Below, piece after piece: positions 1-12,838 of a stretch of DNA of 64,000 nt. The first letter of the stretch is position 1. Each line of letters opens with the position of its first letter. The translations under genes and the position numbers were made by a program. Below the pieces are notes generated by a model. The model saw only the letters and a program-made list of their open reading frames with translations. It had not been told where the DNA came from and did not search any database. The DNA is from Enchytraeus crypticus (lineage: Eukaryota > Annelida > Clitellata > Enchytraeida > Enchytraeidae): positions 3,046,501 through 3,110,500 of the forward strand of contig CAJHZI010000882.1 in NCBI GenBank assembly GCA_905160935.1. The letters are read 5' to 3'.

Positions 1-1804
1 AGGTCCTTGCCACTCAACAATTTATGCATTAATAGATTAAATTTGCTACTAGCATAATGATAACTTGATAAGTAATTCCGAAAGTCTGTTTCCTTGTTTC
101 GCGTGTAGTGAAATGACATCTTAGGGTAGAACTCAGCTCAATTGAAAACAATCATAATTTTATACCATTACATTCTTTTCACAGTTTTAGAACACAGTCG
201 TCGCTGATTATGATATGCAAAATTTTATGGTACTTGAGAAGGCTTCAATGGGTCCATGAAGTCAAATATTACTCATCAAACCTTACCCCAGAAGTCTAAT
301 AACGTTTACGCGATTGAATGTCATTATTGTCCATATTTAAGTTTAGAATATTATTTCATTCAATTCGATTTGTTCGCTTCTGCATGTTTTTTATTTCCTG
401 CCAGGGCAGACTAAAACAATTTCATTTGATTTTCTGTAAGCTGGTAGAGTATTATTTATACTTCACTTTTTATATATCGGGAAATGTCGGAGATTAAACA
501 TTAGAAGTAAATTTATAACTCTGAAGCTCATATGTGACCGCACATTGACTCTATCGGAATGGCATATTGAACCTGGTAGAATGACACATGTGGTTTAATA
601 ACCATTTTGCCCCAGAAATATCTATTTTGCAGATGATTAGTCGAAGTTGTCTACTTTCTCTTTATCAAAAAAGAAGAAATTATTAAAATTATTAAGCACA
701 GTTACAAATGATAAATTTGGTTACCCTTTTAAACTAAGCATTCCAGAATCAAGTGAAAACTTTAGCTGCGATTAGGCAACGACGTCTCCATTCGTGCAAT
801 GGACAATCTTGAATTGTTTGATCTAGGCTGAAGTTAAAATATCTTTAATCTTATAACGAATAATTTAGTTAATAATTGAATTTATTTAATAATTAATAAT
901 TAATAATTTAATAAATAATAATTTATTTAGGTAGTAGGCCTAATTTAATTTATTAGACTTAACTGATATTTTATCTATTTAGAAACTTTTTTACTGGGCG
1001 CCTTTGGTAATATCAGCACATTTTATTCCAACATCGGCCTAAATTCTAATATTTTGACAACAGCTCCTATTTCTGATTGAGAGAAGACTTATTGGATTTG
1101 ACCCCACAGCAATAAGCAGATTTGGCTTTCACGAGGGATGAATCATCTTCCTACATGTAAGTGATTAGTAGATAGACACATCAAGAGTTTGCAAGATTCT
1201 AATTTTATAATCATTAAAAACTAAGAATTGCATTTTCATTTTATGAATTTTATGGCGTATAGGTTTATAAAAAAATTACTTTTTTTTAAAGAGATGTTGA
1301 ACAAAAACCTTCAGTAGAGTGATATTCCTGATTATATCTATTCTAAGATCTCTACACAAAACATTTTTTCTGAAGTTCAAATTCCTGTGTAAGGTAATTT
1401 AGTAGTCTAAACATTTTCCGATTTCAGGCTGATGTCTGTATGAGCGTCTTTAATTACTATGAGGTAGAAGATTAGAAAGAAGGAGGAAATAATTTATTCA
1501 TCCCGCTCTCGCCAATGTAATGAGAAAAACTTTTATTAAAATATTATATTAGCTTTGAAATGGTCTGTTAGCGGCAATGCATAGCACTTACAATGTATAT
1601 CACAGGCTATTTGCCATTCGGTTTCTTCCGAACTTATAATCAAGTCATGCGAATCAACAAACAATTTTAAAATTGGGGAGGTGATGGAGTTCTTGTAAAT
1701 TGAACATGTCAGGAATACTTATAATCAAATTTGCTTTGGTTTGAAGGAGGAATTTGCATTACAAACCCTTGAAGACTGGGTATCTTGTTCAACAGCCATA
1801 AATT

Positions 1805-1839
<35 letters not shown>

Positions 1840-2057
1840 TGTATATATATACTGTATATACTTGTATATACACATAATATATACAGCACATATACATTAT
1901 ACCACTAATATGTCTTATGATTGCATTGTGTCCGGAACACTAAAGTATAGACCAATTGTAAAGGGTATGTGTGATAAGGGGCGTCTGAGGTAAAACTGAG
2001 AAATTAAACCACATCAGACGCCATATTGTTTCAAAGCTATAATCTACGTTCTCTCGT
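1..2057. other. AT-rich intergenic DNA without recognisable gene
   Basis: I see no reading frame with protein-like composition and no RNA gene here. The only structured parts are an AT-only stretch near 860-950 and a (TA)n microsatellite at about 1808-1860. Confidence 0.6.
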
Positions 2058-2460
2058 TTAGTGCACTACCTACTAGCAGGTCCATGGTATATAAAGACTC
2101 CACTCTTCTCTGTCTTTCGATTTCCTCTTTATGTCCACAAATGAGTGAATCTTTAAATCATCTAACATTTCTAATGTAAGCCTTGATCTGCCTCTATTTT
2201 CTTTCATTCTGCTATCTATGACCTGTTTTAGTAGACTTTCCCCCCTTAGAATGTGTCCTATCGAACTCTTCTTCCTATTTCTTAATATAATAATAAACGG
2301 TCAATCTGTACCAACTCTCTCCGGAACTTCTTCATTTGTAACCTTTTGAGTCCAGCTAATCCTTTCCATTCTTCTCCATATCCATATTTCCAATGCCTAT
2401 AGTTTCCTTATATCTTCCTTCCTTAAGATCCGTGTTTCATCTATATTGAGGTGTGGATAA
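2058..2460 (-). mobile_element. 5'-truncated RTE-like LINE, 3' end (family D)
   Basis: The minus strand encodes, with interruptions, the C-terminal part of a non-LTR reverse transcriptase. A readable piece is ALEIWIWRRMERISWTQKV, followed by relics of the WIGHIL and EGKRGRxRP-type motifs. The same tail recurs on + at about 48660-49175 and in shorter pieces elsewhere in the window, all ending near the same 3' sequence (CCATGGACCTGC...GCACTAAGAGA). Truncation from the 5' end with a fixed 3' end is the expected product of target-primed reverse transcription. The family name RTE-like is inferred from the motif style. Confidence 0.7.
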
Positions 2461-4080
2461 AACTGTTTTAGTGTAGGAATAAACTTTGTCGATGGAGTCC
2501 ACCTTATGCAGATTGAAAGCAGCATGTGAGTAGGAATATGTACCCTGGTCCAGCTAGTTGACAGAACACTAGAGGAAGATATTTTATATGTAGCAACTTA
2601 TGTAGTGTATTTCGATAATGTGCAATAATTTACATGTGAAAGAGCATAATTTTTGGGAAATTCAGGCAAAAGAGTTGTAAACACGTCAATTGAAGCCCAC
2701 TTCATGCCAAATCTCTAACACCACTTTCCAATCTTATTGTTCACTGTCGCCTATGACAATACAATATTTCACTCAACACATCGGCTGGAGTTCATTGTTT
2801 CAAAAATGTCTTTAAAATATGCTCTACATTAACTTTTAAATTAAAGCAATGCGATACTTTCTTATAAATGAATGTACCACTTGAAATCGGATTCTGTTTG
2901 AAAGCCTTAGAGTAGACAAGCCCTTATTTTATGGAGTTAAAGTACTTTCTAGTTGTTTAAAATTGTTCTCATTTCTTTCTCAAAACGGATTTCTCTGAAG
3001 GGTAAATTTGGCGACTAGTTACAAATCTACTGCCATATTTCTTAGGTATTAATTTTTTCAGTCCAAAGCATAAAAAGCGAAAAAGTCAAGGTTATTGGTT
3101 CACGACTCAATGAAATTCCACTTATTTATTAAAAATTTATCTTTACGAATCACAACACTGGATAGCAGTTAAATAGTAAATGACGATATTAATTTGGTTG
3201 ATAACGATTTAATTACATGCAATACTTTCCTTTCTGCAAGTCAATTATACCATAAAGTAATAGATGAATCCAAACTATTTATTAATCTCAGTTGAAATAG
3301 GCCTATAGATAAAATTCGAAATTTTTCTGAGAATAAAGTCTCTGAAGAAATTAATCTGGACACTCTAAGAAGTTTGTATGTCTGCTTTACATTTATTGCC
3401 AAACGTAGTTGGATGGAATTGGGTCATAAACTTGCAAGAGATGTCCGTATTGTGACGGAAGTAAATCCCAAGGTTTTTGATCTGCTGACCAGTCGGATCA
3501 TAACGTTCCGGTTGATCCGCTAAGATTGTGTGGATGCAGGATTCACAGATGTTGCGAGTAAACAGTCCGGTCGTTTATGACTTCGGCATTGAGGCTCCGG
3601 AGGTGTCGTAATTTGAGAAAGTTATTGATGAAAATTTTCAAATATTTCCAATTTGGCGTCACGACCTTACCGATAACATATGAGCTAGTTTTGGTGAAAA
3701 AGTAGCTCGGTAAATTTATGTCCTATTTGCGGAAACTCAAATCCCGTAAATATGGACAATTGTTGCATTACATGTATATTAGATAAAGGTAAACTTCCGG
3801 TAGCGTTTACGGAATATATAATAATGGAGTCTAAGGGAAAGTAGGAAATAAAGTAAAATATTTCTGATTCGATATATTTACAAAATATACCGTACGCATA
3901 CGCGTACTTTTGTTTATGATAGCATAGCACTTGTATTTTATTTTATTATTTTTAATGAATTTGTTTAATATTTTTCAAATTCTTCTATGAGAGTATGAGC
4001 ATATGTTTTAAAATACATCAACCTTATCTCCAGCAATAATGAAGGCTTCGTATCTCATTTGCATCATAAAGTCTCTTCGA
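2461..4080. other. Intergenic DNA, nothing recognised
   Basis: AT-rich sequence with short open frames only. A GC-richer stretch at about 3450-3620 has no protein-like frame that I can recognise. Confidence 0.5.
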
Positions 4081-4084
4081 GTAT

Positions 4085-4160
4085 CCCAAAGAGACTGTCC
4101 GAGTGCAATTTGAACTCGTGATCTTCTGCTTGCCAGGCTAGACTCAATTAGCTAACAACC
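4085..4160 (-). repeat. tRNA-like relic (possible SINE head)
   Basis: The reverse complement reads like a decayed tRNA: a GGGGTTGTTAGCTAATTGAG start resembling an A box, and a B-box-like GAGTTCAAATT further on. Acceptor and anticodon stems do not close, so this is not a functional tRNA gene. It is probably a tRNA-derived SINE fragment unrelated to the two families below. Confidence 0.35.
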
Positions 4161-4964
4161 CCGCTATTTAACCCGCATAGACTGCTGGTAGAATGATGCG
4201 AAGCAGTCTGAATTAATAAATTTACTCTGCACTAAATTAGGTTTTGTAATATTAAATTATTGAAATGAAAGTTTGCATTTTTTATATTTAAAATCAGTTA
4301 TATTTGATGGTGTTATTTTGTCAAATTTAAAAGACGGTTTTTTACATTTATATCCACTACTTTAATAATTGTAGCCCATTTAACTGGTTCTAAGTTTACT
4401 AGGTTTTTAAGATAATCTCCACAGATATTTATCACGAAAAACTTATTCACTCCTATTAAATTGAAATATTTTGCACTATCCTACTAATGTTCATGCCAGG
4501 CTTGGTTTCCTTTCTTGGATTCCTTGAGAATCGATCAAATCAGGATGCTTGATATTTTGCCTTTTGTTTCTTTTTCATGCTGCTTAATTGCTTACTATTT
4601 GTACTAAAATGTAAAATACCTATTTAACGAAAACAGATTTTATCATCTGTGCCGAGAACAATGAAAACAGTTCAGCTCTGTATACGAATTAAAATGCACA
4701 AGAAGAAGAAGTTTTATGTCATAGACGTAAGTAATTACTTCAAGTGGACAGTATTAGTATTGTAAGGTTTAAATGTGATTTCCTGAAATTAGAACTACTG
4801 ACGGTTTATTTACTGTCATCTGTTGCAAATACGTTTTCCAACCAGAGATCGTTCAGCGGTCGACGTGCGGTCATGTAAATGCATTAGACTTCCGGCTATT
4901 GGATATAAGGAACCATCTGTGCTTCAACCCGGCCCTCTAGCGGTCAGCAATCACCGTAATAGCC

Positions 4965-5028
4965 AGAGAAAGGAAGAGGAAGCGAAAGAAAGGTAGAGAA
5001 TCAGGGAGAGAGAGAAAGAAAGAAAGTA

Positions 5029-5098
<70 letters not shown>

Positions 5099-5280
5099 AA
5101 AAAAAAAAGAAAAAAGAAAGAAAGAAAGAACGAAAGAAAGAAAGAAGAGAGTGAAAGAAAGAAAAGAAAGGAAGAGAATCAGGGAGAGAGAAAGGAAGCA
5201 AGAAAGAAAGAAAGAAAGAACAAAAGAATGAACGAATGAAAGAAAGAAGAGAAAGAAAGAAAGTTGAAAAGAGATAAACT
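4965..5280. repeat. Purine microsatellite (GA)n/(GAAA)n
   Basis: About 300 bp of almost pure purine on the + strand, mixing GA, GAAA and GGGAGA units. A smaller (GA)n block follows at about 5490-5530. The serine/phenylalanine-rich open frames on the minus strand are translations of this simple repeat. Confidence 0.9.
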
Positions 5281-6389
5281 GAGAATACTAAAAGTTAAAA
5301 ATGTGAAAGTTGTATGAAGAACTATTCCAAAGAAAAGGAACGAACGAGGTTAACCTTGGCTGGAGATAATAAAGTCAACGTTATTAAGACTATTTCTTCT
5401 CTGATCTTTCATAAAATGAGAGGCAAAAAAGACAGATGCGTCAACTAGGTAACACTTAAAAAGTTTATAAGAAAGCAAATATAGCGACAGAGAGAGTGAG
5501 GGAGATAGAAAGAGAGAGAGAGAGAGAGATGGATGGAAAGAAGAAACCAAGTTAAAGGGAGAGTTTGATGCAGAGGATAAACACTATGGTTCATTAAATT
5601 CTGTTGAATGGTTTGGTTGCGTGATATATTGACGAGCTTGCTCGCTCGTTAGAGTGGGTAAGCACTCATCTCAGGTTTTGATATGATTACAAAGGTCTAC
5701 CTCGGGTTTCTACTCTGAATCAAATATAATTCTCTTGTAAATCGCAATGTCAACAACTCAACATTCAGTACATTAACTTTCGTGCTATTGCTATATTTTA
5801 TATTAGTATAGATATTGCCAAACTAAAAATTCACGCTTTGGCATAATTAATACTCACCCAATCCCAGTTTCTAGACTCTGTACAATCAACCTGGGGTGAG
5901 GCGAAATTCCCTTAGAACAGAAGTCTAGACAATGCCGCACTACATACAACGGGCAGTAAAGTTATTTTGGTACATCTTAACTAAAACAAGTACCCAATGT
6001 ACCTGTAATGATCAACTTCCTTTTAGTAATTAAAATGACCATTACCTTCTTTTGCAATCGTTTACTAGATGTAATGTTACGGATTCGAACAGAAAATAAT
6101 ATACATTTTTTATTAAATATATGTCATATGTAACATATGTAACTGCAGAGGTATTTGTAGAGATATCTGTAGAGATTTTGTCCAGAAGCTACATGTATGT
6201 AAGAGAGATGTAAGAGATATCTTTGGGATCCCGGTTTCCGTGAATTAGGAATCACACGCGAATCTTTGACGCTGTTGTAGATAAGTTATATCTAGTCCAG
6301 CGGAAATGTTGCTTCCAGCGAAAATAAATAAGTGTAAATAATTATAATTCTATAATTTAATTTAATAGATCTAATCAATAATAGATTGT

Positions 6390-6620
6390 CAAAATAGCGT
6401 AGTGGTAACATAATGAAGTTTTAAATGACAGATCCTGAGGTGAATTGAACTCTCGTGGGTTCGAATCCCAGCTGCTCTGATCTGAGAGTAAAATCTCAGA
6501 CATTCATAGGACTGGTTATACGGAAAATGGACTAAATTGTCCAACGGTTTAAACATGCGATATTAAAGGTGATGGATATAAACATAGTTGATAATTTCAC
6601 TATATTGCGTGTTTACTTTA
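6390..6620 (+). mobile_element. tRNA-derived SINE, family A, copy 1
   Basis: The head has RNA polymerase III promoter boxes: A box TAGCGTAGTGG at about 6395 and a perfect B box GGTTCGAATCC at 6458-6468. The ~150-bp body (GATCTGAGAGTAAAATCT... to GATNATTTCACTATA) is shared with copies at 30600-30835 and 58519-58750 and with a diverged copy near 48405. It lies only about 30 bp upstream of the apparent acceptor of the first GPCR exon seen here. Confidence 0.8.
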
Positions 6621-6650
6621 ATTATTATGTTAGAATTGTTTTGTTTTCAG

Positions 6651-6705
6651 GATGAAACTTTAAATTAAACGGACTAAATTTAACTGACCCTATTTAATCT
6701 TCTTT
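6651..6705 (+). other. Probable 5'UTR part of first visible GPCR exon
   Basis: A pyrimidine-rich tract ending in TTGTTTTCAG at 6650 looks like a 3' splice site, so transcription probably starts in an upstream exon. The 55-nt leader holds one short upstream ATG (6652) that stops after three codons. Confidence 0.45.
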
Positions 6706-7077
6706 ATGTCAACCTGGATTAATAAAATCACAGACGCTACAGAAAATACTACAGTAATGTCTGCGACAGCTATAACTGGAACAATGTCAACCGTCCCGCC
6801 CGATCTGTCGTTCATAGAGAACAGAATAGCTCTATGGCTATGGAAATACGTCTCACCTCTTCTAATTCTGTTGGGAACCACCGGTAACTGCGGATGCTTT
6901 GTCATTCTGCGCGGTCAGTCATTCCGCGGTAATTCGATAGCATTCACACTGTCCGCGCTGGCTGTTATAGATACGGCAGTCCTGTATACGTCACTGTTAC
7001 GTCAGTGGATTTTGTTCATCCACGAGGAAGATGAGAGATATGACGTCAGAGTGCTTACATCTGCTGCAGGTTGCAAG
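6706..7077 (+). CDS. GPCR exon 1 (N-terminus, TM1, TM2)
   Basis: 124 codons ending ...GCK, with donor AAG|GTTAGA at 7078. An alternative donor, GCAG|GTTGCA at 7070, would drop C123 and shift the frame, so the later one is preferred. The start ATG at 6706 follows an in-frame stop upstream. Confidence 0.82.
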
Positions 7078-7895
7078 GTTAGAATTTAATTATATCAATA
7101 AGATATTCCGAAAAGGAAAGAAATCAAGTTTAAAATCAGTTACGTGCCTTTATCACATTGGCGACGCTCTATCACCACATTTGAACTCTAAATCCATTGG
7201 ATCGTAATTGACAACGTAGACTCTAAAGTCATTGGTGCAGCCATGCGAATCACAATTTAAATGTTAATGATGGCGTATAATGATTGACGTGTGAAAATTG
7301 TCAGCCTGATTGATATATCTTAAGGGATATCTCGTAGGTCGTAGAGTATGCGGGTCCTTAGCTCAAAACCTGATTTATGACCTATGAGATCAACTGGTTG
7401 TTAGAAAAAGCAAGCAGATCTGCATGCTCTCCTTGAACTTGCACAAGTACCCACTAGCCTGTTACAAAGAGACCTCTTCCACTGAATTCAAATTTGATGC
7501 ACATACTTACACTTTTGTCAGTCCATTTGATCTTCTCAATTTTTCTTCATAGCCACATTTTGAAACCAGAAACAATCGAAATTTGGCTATAGAGACGAAT
7601 GGAGAAGATGATATGGCCTAAAAAGGATGATAGAAGAAGTTCTAAATGGGGTTGGCATAAAGAGACAAATGATAAATATCATAAGGAATATACGGGAGAA
7701 CTGGATAGGTCTTGTCCTGAGAGGGAATGGTTTGCTGCAAGAGGTAATTGAGGGAAGAATGTAAGGAAAACCGAGACTTGAGATGTTGGATGATTTGATA
7801 AATACTACATAAGTTGTGCTGATATGAAGAGAAAGGCAGAGGATAGAAATATGTGGAGTAGTTATATGCCATAGACTTGCCAATAAGCATTGCAC

Positions 7896-7929
<34 letters not shown>

Positions 7930-10900
7930 TCTCTCCTTCCTTTCTCAGAGTTAATTAGCTTGTTAATGAATATAATCACGTAAAATACGAGAACTCCAAA
8001 TCAAGAATTACAGAAAAGCAAACTCAGGAATTATGTGTATCTATCATGTGAAATTATATAGTAATTTTAAAAATTACAGCGGAAGAGAAAATGGGATCTG
8101 AACAAAGGATACGGACTTACGACACGAATAAAATGAACCGGAACAACTAAAAAGCCTTATCTATTTTTTATTATTTATGCGCTGCAGATTATTAATTGAA
8201 AATTTATAGCAGAACACAACCCGCTGAATTCCTCAACAGCAGTTATTTATAGATTGTTTTCAGAAACTTTTTCCTGAGTTCTAATCTTAACAAATGTCAC
8301 TGAGCTGCAATTATTACAAATGTAGCCAATTACATATTGAAATAGTGATGTGACATATCACGCAAAGATTCAAATCAAAAATTTGGGTGCAAAAATATGT
8401 GTCTCATTTTTTCAATATTTCTTTTTGTTTCCTATGAAAATTGATGCATAAAGTTATCAGAAAAAAGTGAAGCTTTTTCGTAATTAATATACAAAACCGG
8501 AAACGAACAAATTATGCTCAAAAGAAAAATCAGGAAAAGAAAATAACTGTGGATCAGAAATCGCATTACTTATCAAATCATTGTAAATGCATGTTGACGT
8601 GCACGGTCTGAGAGTGTTTTAAGGTGGCCAGAAGAAAATGACTGATAAGTAAAAGTAAAAGCGATTTTTTTAATATCGCTGGAATGCATTTTGAAGTTGG
8701 GGATTATTCAATAGTATAATGAGTTACCAATTCATAACCATCTTCGATTGAATCCCCTTTTAACCAGGATTGGATAGAAAATGTTTTAGCAATCTTTGGA
8801 GCTTAAGCGATCACCAACCTCACATACTACTTATGTTACAGATTCACATGTTCCTCACCTACTACCTATGTTACAGATTCACATGTTCCTCACCTACTAC
8901 TTATGTTACAGATTCACATGTTCCTCACCTACTACCTATGTTACATATTCACATGTTCCCCTCACCTACTACTTATGTTTCAGATTCACATGTTCCTCAC
9001 ATATTACTTATATTTCAGATTCACATGTTCCTCACCTACTACTTATGTTACAGATTCACACGTTCCTCACCTACTACTTATGTTTCAGATTCACATGTTC
9101 CTCACATATTACTTATATTTCAGATTCACATGTTCCTCACCTACTACTTATGTTACAGATTCACACGTTCCTCACCTACTACTTATGTTACAGATTCACA
9201 TGTTCCTCACCTACTACTTATGTTGCAGATTCACATGTTCCTCACATACTACTTCGTGCACCTCTCCTCCTGGACGCTGGTCCTGGTGACGGTGGAGAGG
9301 GCACTCACGGTCAGCCTGCCCTTCATGGCTAAGGTGGCCTGCAGCCGAGCCAGGATGATCAGCTGCTGGGTGGCCATAGCCATCATCCTCTTCCTCATTA
9401 ACTCACACTCTTTCTTCACCGTCGACCTCAACAAGGGGGATATCACTGCAGACGTTCTGCAGGAGCAGCGACTGATGAACAGGTAAGACTGGATTGTAGA
9501 AAACGTTTTAGACGTCTGAATCTCTGAATCAATTTCTGGATTGTAAATAAATCTGAGGCGTTCATTTTAACAGGCATGTTTTGCCACATTTTCTATATTA
9601 AGCTTAAAAACGTAATCGAAAAAGAAGTCATGAGTATCCAAGAAATATGGCCAATAACATAATTCATTTTTTACAAGAGTATAGTTTGCATCCCGAACCT
9701 AATTAAACTGGGATTAAATGGAAGAAGGAGATGATGATGACGATGACGATGGTGATGATGATGATGATGATGTAGTAAGCTGATTATACGATGTTTTGTA
9801 TTTCAAGTGTAAAGATCAGTCTAAGCTTTGATAGGTTTATAAATTTGGATTTAACTTCTGGTGCTACGGAGTTTATATAGACCTAAGTAGATCTATGTGG
9901 TCTGCGTACGTAGTTTAAAAGTGCATAAAAATATACTTTTTTTAAAATATATAACGTTTTTTCATTAGCAGTGAAGTCTAAAGTTCTATAAGTCTCTTCC
10001 TGAGGCATTTGATGGGTAGAAAATTAAACGATGTATAATATACCATCAAATTTTGTGTATGCCAAACATTGCGTTGAAGCGATGCTTTTGCGCTTTCATT
10101 TCTCGTCTCAGGCATCAATTTATCTTAAACTACGTCAGTAATTTACGTAAATACTATAAGTCTTATTCGAAATTCAACGCAGCTCAACTCGTCGAAAGAC
10201 AATAAAGAAAAGCATGCCGGCGTCTGTGTGAGTTAAATAGGATTTACTCATGAACTTCCATTTGAGTTGCTGCGTACATGGGATTATGCTAGCCTTCTCA
10301 TTCTCCGAAATTTTTCTCTAGATCTTTTAAATTAGAAAAACAAAGCTACTTTTCCTATTCCTAAAGGCTAGGAGCTAAGGCCTAGTTTTGTAGCTGTTTA
10401 ATGTACTGAAAGCATATTATTGACGGTGCGGGCCCTGGATAATAACAATAATAATAATAATAAAAGTTTAACGTTCGTGTCCTCATCCAGGGATGATGTC
10501 AGGGACGTCTCCAACAGTACACATCACTACAGATCAATTCACCCAGACCAATCTGCGAAAGAAATGAGCTGAGGAGAAGTAAGGTCCTAAACGAAAGCCA
10601 GTCCGGTGATCAATAAATGGTCAAGGTAGATTGATTATGTCTATGGTGGGAAAAGGTAAGTTTTAAGCTTGCTAGAGAATGTTGAAAGAGAAAAACAAGA
10701 GCGAAGATAAGCAGGTAAAGAGTTCCAGATTGTGGGTGCTGCGTAAGAAAATGAACGTCTGCCCAATTTGAACATTGCTCCTACTGACCCGTAGTCGGAA
10801 TACGTATCGTATGCTGCCTGTTTATGCATGAAACCTTGATAACCGTGTCATATTTATTCACGTATGGTATTTAAATTATTAACAATTTTTTCTTAGATGA

Positions 10901-12643
10901 CAAAATTGCATCTGATGAAATCTTAATGAAATTGCTTTAAAGTCTGAAGAAATCTTAAAGTATGATATTGTTGTCAAGAATGACTTGGTGAGTGGAGCTT
11001 ATTATAAAATAACAGCAAGTGACGCCATAAAATTTAAAATAACTAGACTATCCTTAGATGAATTTAAGTATACGAGTTAGATTCCTAAACGAGTCGGTTA
11101 GAGGGTAAAATTTTGAACATATACTTGACAGATAAATATATGAGCTTCTTAACGATCTAAATTTAAAGAGTTAAACGTGAAAGATATTGTCATGGTTGAT
11201 CATTTCACTGTAATGTATAATCTGTAATGTGTGTTCCTGACAATAAACCGCGATTGAATATTTTCTGCTAGGTAAATATTTATATTTGGCTACACATTTT
11301 AGGTGTTTTATATACACTTTCAATTTCTACTTAATTTAATTTTCTACAAGTCGATCTGCTTGTATAATATATTTCGCAGGTCAGAACAACAACTTTCACA
11401 CATCATCTCAACCCCACTGAACGAAACTTTCTACCGTCGTCGTTGTTACCCGAGTAAACAATACATCTCGTTCTTCTACGTCTGGTACACAATGGACTTT
11501 CTCATCTTCGCCGTTATACCTTCGATCCTAATCTTCGCTGGAAATCTCGTAATAACCTTCTGCGTACTACGAGCGATAAAGTTTCAGCGCAGTCTGCCTT
11601 CATCTGCGCGCAAGCGAGGCGCCCTGGACGACAGATACCTCCCTATGAGAAGAGTTCCGCACGGACTGAAAGTTATGAATCGCAGAACAACAAAGAGACA
11701 GGACACGTTTACAACTCCCCCAATTGAAATAACAATCAGGAGATGTACGGAAGAGTATGAACAGGATTGCTGCAGAATGAATTCTCTCGTTCGTGCTACT
11801 GGTTTGCGCGAAGAGCTTAGGAAGGAGTCTGAAGACGCGAAGAGAAATTTAGGAGAGAATGGCGATGCGGTTGTTGACGCATCTGCGTCACCAGCGCGAG
11901 AATCATCGCAAAGTGTAGGCGAATGTCGTAAAAGATTGACATCAGACGTAAATATAAATAATATGTCGAATATATCTGAACGAGAATCGGAAGAAGATTC
12001 TGAAAATAAAAATCGTTCAAAGCGGGATGAAACAACTTCGCGATTAGGGCGCGTCAATCCTGATGAGTCTCATCCATGTGACGCAATTGGTGAAATTATT
12101 AAAACTGAAAAACCTTCTCGAGTATTGACTCGAATTAGCGTAAAGTCAAATGCTGGTAGCAACGAATGCAAGCGTCATAACTCAGCGCTGAATCAGAATC
12201 CTTTACACGATGGGGTTTCGTCAACCACGACCTTCTATGCTGCCAATTGGCAGAACCGAAAATCATCCCCCGCTCCTGCGTCGATTAGAAATACCCGCAA
12301 AGCCAGCGCTCTGACGTCATCAACTAAAATGCTGTTGGGAATTAGTGCCATGTTTCTGGTTACCACAGTGCCCAGTGCTGTGTTCTTCTTGTTCGTGGAC
12401 AAATGGATAGAAGCAGCGAATTCAGACCCTAAGTCTCAGGCTCCAATCCGTCTTACGTATGCGATTACCAACATTGCATCGTATCTCAATAACGCCACTA
12501 ATTTCCTCCTCTATTGTTTAACGGGATCGAGGTTTCGTGGTGCACTGATGGATTGGATACGTCAACGTAAGAAGTCGTTGAGGGACTTCAGAAGTAGGGG
12601 CTGGTATGGCAACCATGGGGACTCTTATAGAGCAACTCTATAG
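6706..12643 (+). CDS. Class A (rhodopsin-type) GPCR, neuropeptide-receptor-like; join of 3 exons, 629 aa
   Basis: Join 6706-7077, 9229-9482, 11380-12643; phases 0 and 2 match exactly and the sum is 630 codons including TAG. Seen: a short N-terminus with sequon N14; TM1 with GN (N61); TM2 with D89; C123 at the start of TM3; the E/DRY position is E147-R148-A; TM4 W171; an extracellular loop with sequon N223 and C231, the likely partner of C123; TM5 (~246-270); a very long, charged Ser/Arg/Lys-rich third intracellular loop (~250 aa); TM6 (~525-548); TM7 with NATNFLLY in place of NPxxY. Family knowledge: E-R instead of D-R-Y and an N-F-x-L-Y TM7 end are common in invertebrate FMRFamide/myosuppressin/TRH-receptor-like orphans, which signal through G proteins at the plasma membrane. 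Ligand unknown. An additional 5' non-coding exon is likely. Confidence 0.85.
7585..7926 (+). mobile_element. 5'-truncated RTE-like LINE (family D) in GPCR intron 1
   Basis: A decayed copy of the RT C-terminal region (GATRNAGAAAGTT...GGATAGGTCTTGTCC...GAGATGTTGGATGATTTGAT) runs into the family's 3' end GCACTAAGAGAGAG and a (GA)n tail at 7898-7926. Frames are broken throughout. Confidence 0.7.
8822..9252 (+). repeat. Tandem array of 3' splice-site/exon-junction units (35 bp x ~12)
   Basis: Each unit runs TTATGTTACAG then ATTCACATGTTCCTCAC plus about 7 more bases, i.e. the intron end plus the first ~24 nt of GPCR exon 2. Junctions fall before 8842, 8877, 8912, 8947, 8984, 9019, 9054, 9089, 9124, 9159, 9194 and 9229. 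Spacing is 35 bp, once 37. Eleven of the twelve keep AG; the one before 8947 reads ACAT. The last unit is the one continuous with the rest of the exon (TM3 onward). Because 35 is not a multiple of 3, the junctions rotate through all three frames, and all three frames are open through the array. Confidence 0.92.
9229..9482 (+). CDS. GPCR exon 2 (TM3, TM4)
   Basis: Acceptor TATGTTGCAG|ATT, donor AACAG|GTAAGA. 84 codons plus 2 nt. It encodes IHMFLTYYF-VHLSSWTLVLVTVERA, i.e. TM3 and the ER motif, then TM4. It continues exon 1 in phase 0, placing the TM3 cysteine two residues before the junction as in related receptors. The acceptor at 9124 or 9019 would also be in frame and would add 35 or 70 residues inside TM3. 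Confidence 0.82.
9685..9772 (+). mobile_element. LINE tail fragment with (GAT)n (family C)
   Basis: ATCCCGAACCTAATTAAACTGGGATT followed by (GATGAT)n matches the 3' tails at 24495-24590, 33750-33850 (-), 14155 and 62417. Only the terminal piece is present, in GPCR intron 2. Confidence 0.55.
10440..10830 (-). mobile_element. 3' end of an L2/CR1/Jockey-like LINE, truncated
   Basis: From 10829 down to 10641 the minus strand is open and encodes ...SYAAPTIWNSLPAYLRS-CFSLSTFSSKLKTYLF, the conserved C-terminal segment seen at the end of many CR1/L2-group reverse transcriptases. It is followed by a stop, a ~180-bp 3'UTR and an AAT-type microsatellite near 10440-10461. The rest of the element is absent, so this is a dead 5'-truncated insertion in GPCR intron 2. 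Confidence 0.7.
11135..11225 (+). mobile_element. Diverged SINE A tail fragment
   Basis: TTGATCATTTCACTGTAATG and a partial match upstream resemble the 3' part of SINE A. The tRNA-like head is missing. Confidence 0.35.
11380..12643 (+). CDS. GPCR exon 3 (TM5, long ICL3, TM6, TM7, C-tail)
   Basis: Acceptor TATTTCGCAG|GTCAGA; the first G completes AGG (R209). A single 1.26-kb exon encodes the second half of the receptor. The ~250-aa third intracellular loop holds many Ser/Thr next to acidic or basic residues, plausible kinase and arrestin sites (inference). It is GC-richer than its surroundings, and its minus-strand open frames are shadows. Confidence 0.85.
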
Positions 12644-12725
12644 AAATGTTGTTGTGTGTTTTAGTATACTATTTATAATAACTTAGCCACTTAAGCTAAC
12701 CTAAAAAATAACCTAAATATAAAAA

Positions 12726-12838
12726 AGCTAATGTTAACTTCAGTTTCCTCACTCGAAAGCGATGTCAGTGACGGGCTAGCCCAGGATTTTAACCCCGCAC
12801 ATACTGATCCGTGATCGAGTATCCTACCGACATGGGTG
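12726..12838 (-). mobile_element. tRNA-derived SINE, family B (minus orientation)
   Basis: Matches the family B core (CAGTTTCCTCACTCGAAAGC...GTCAGTGACGGGC). Read on minus, the family has an A box TGGCGAAGTCGG and B box GGTTCAAATCC; here both are partly mutated. It sits 80 bp after the GPCR stop, probably inside the 3'UTR. Confidence 0.75.
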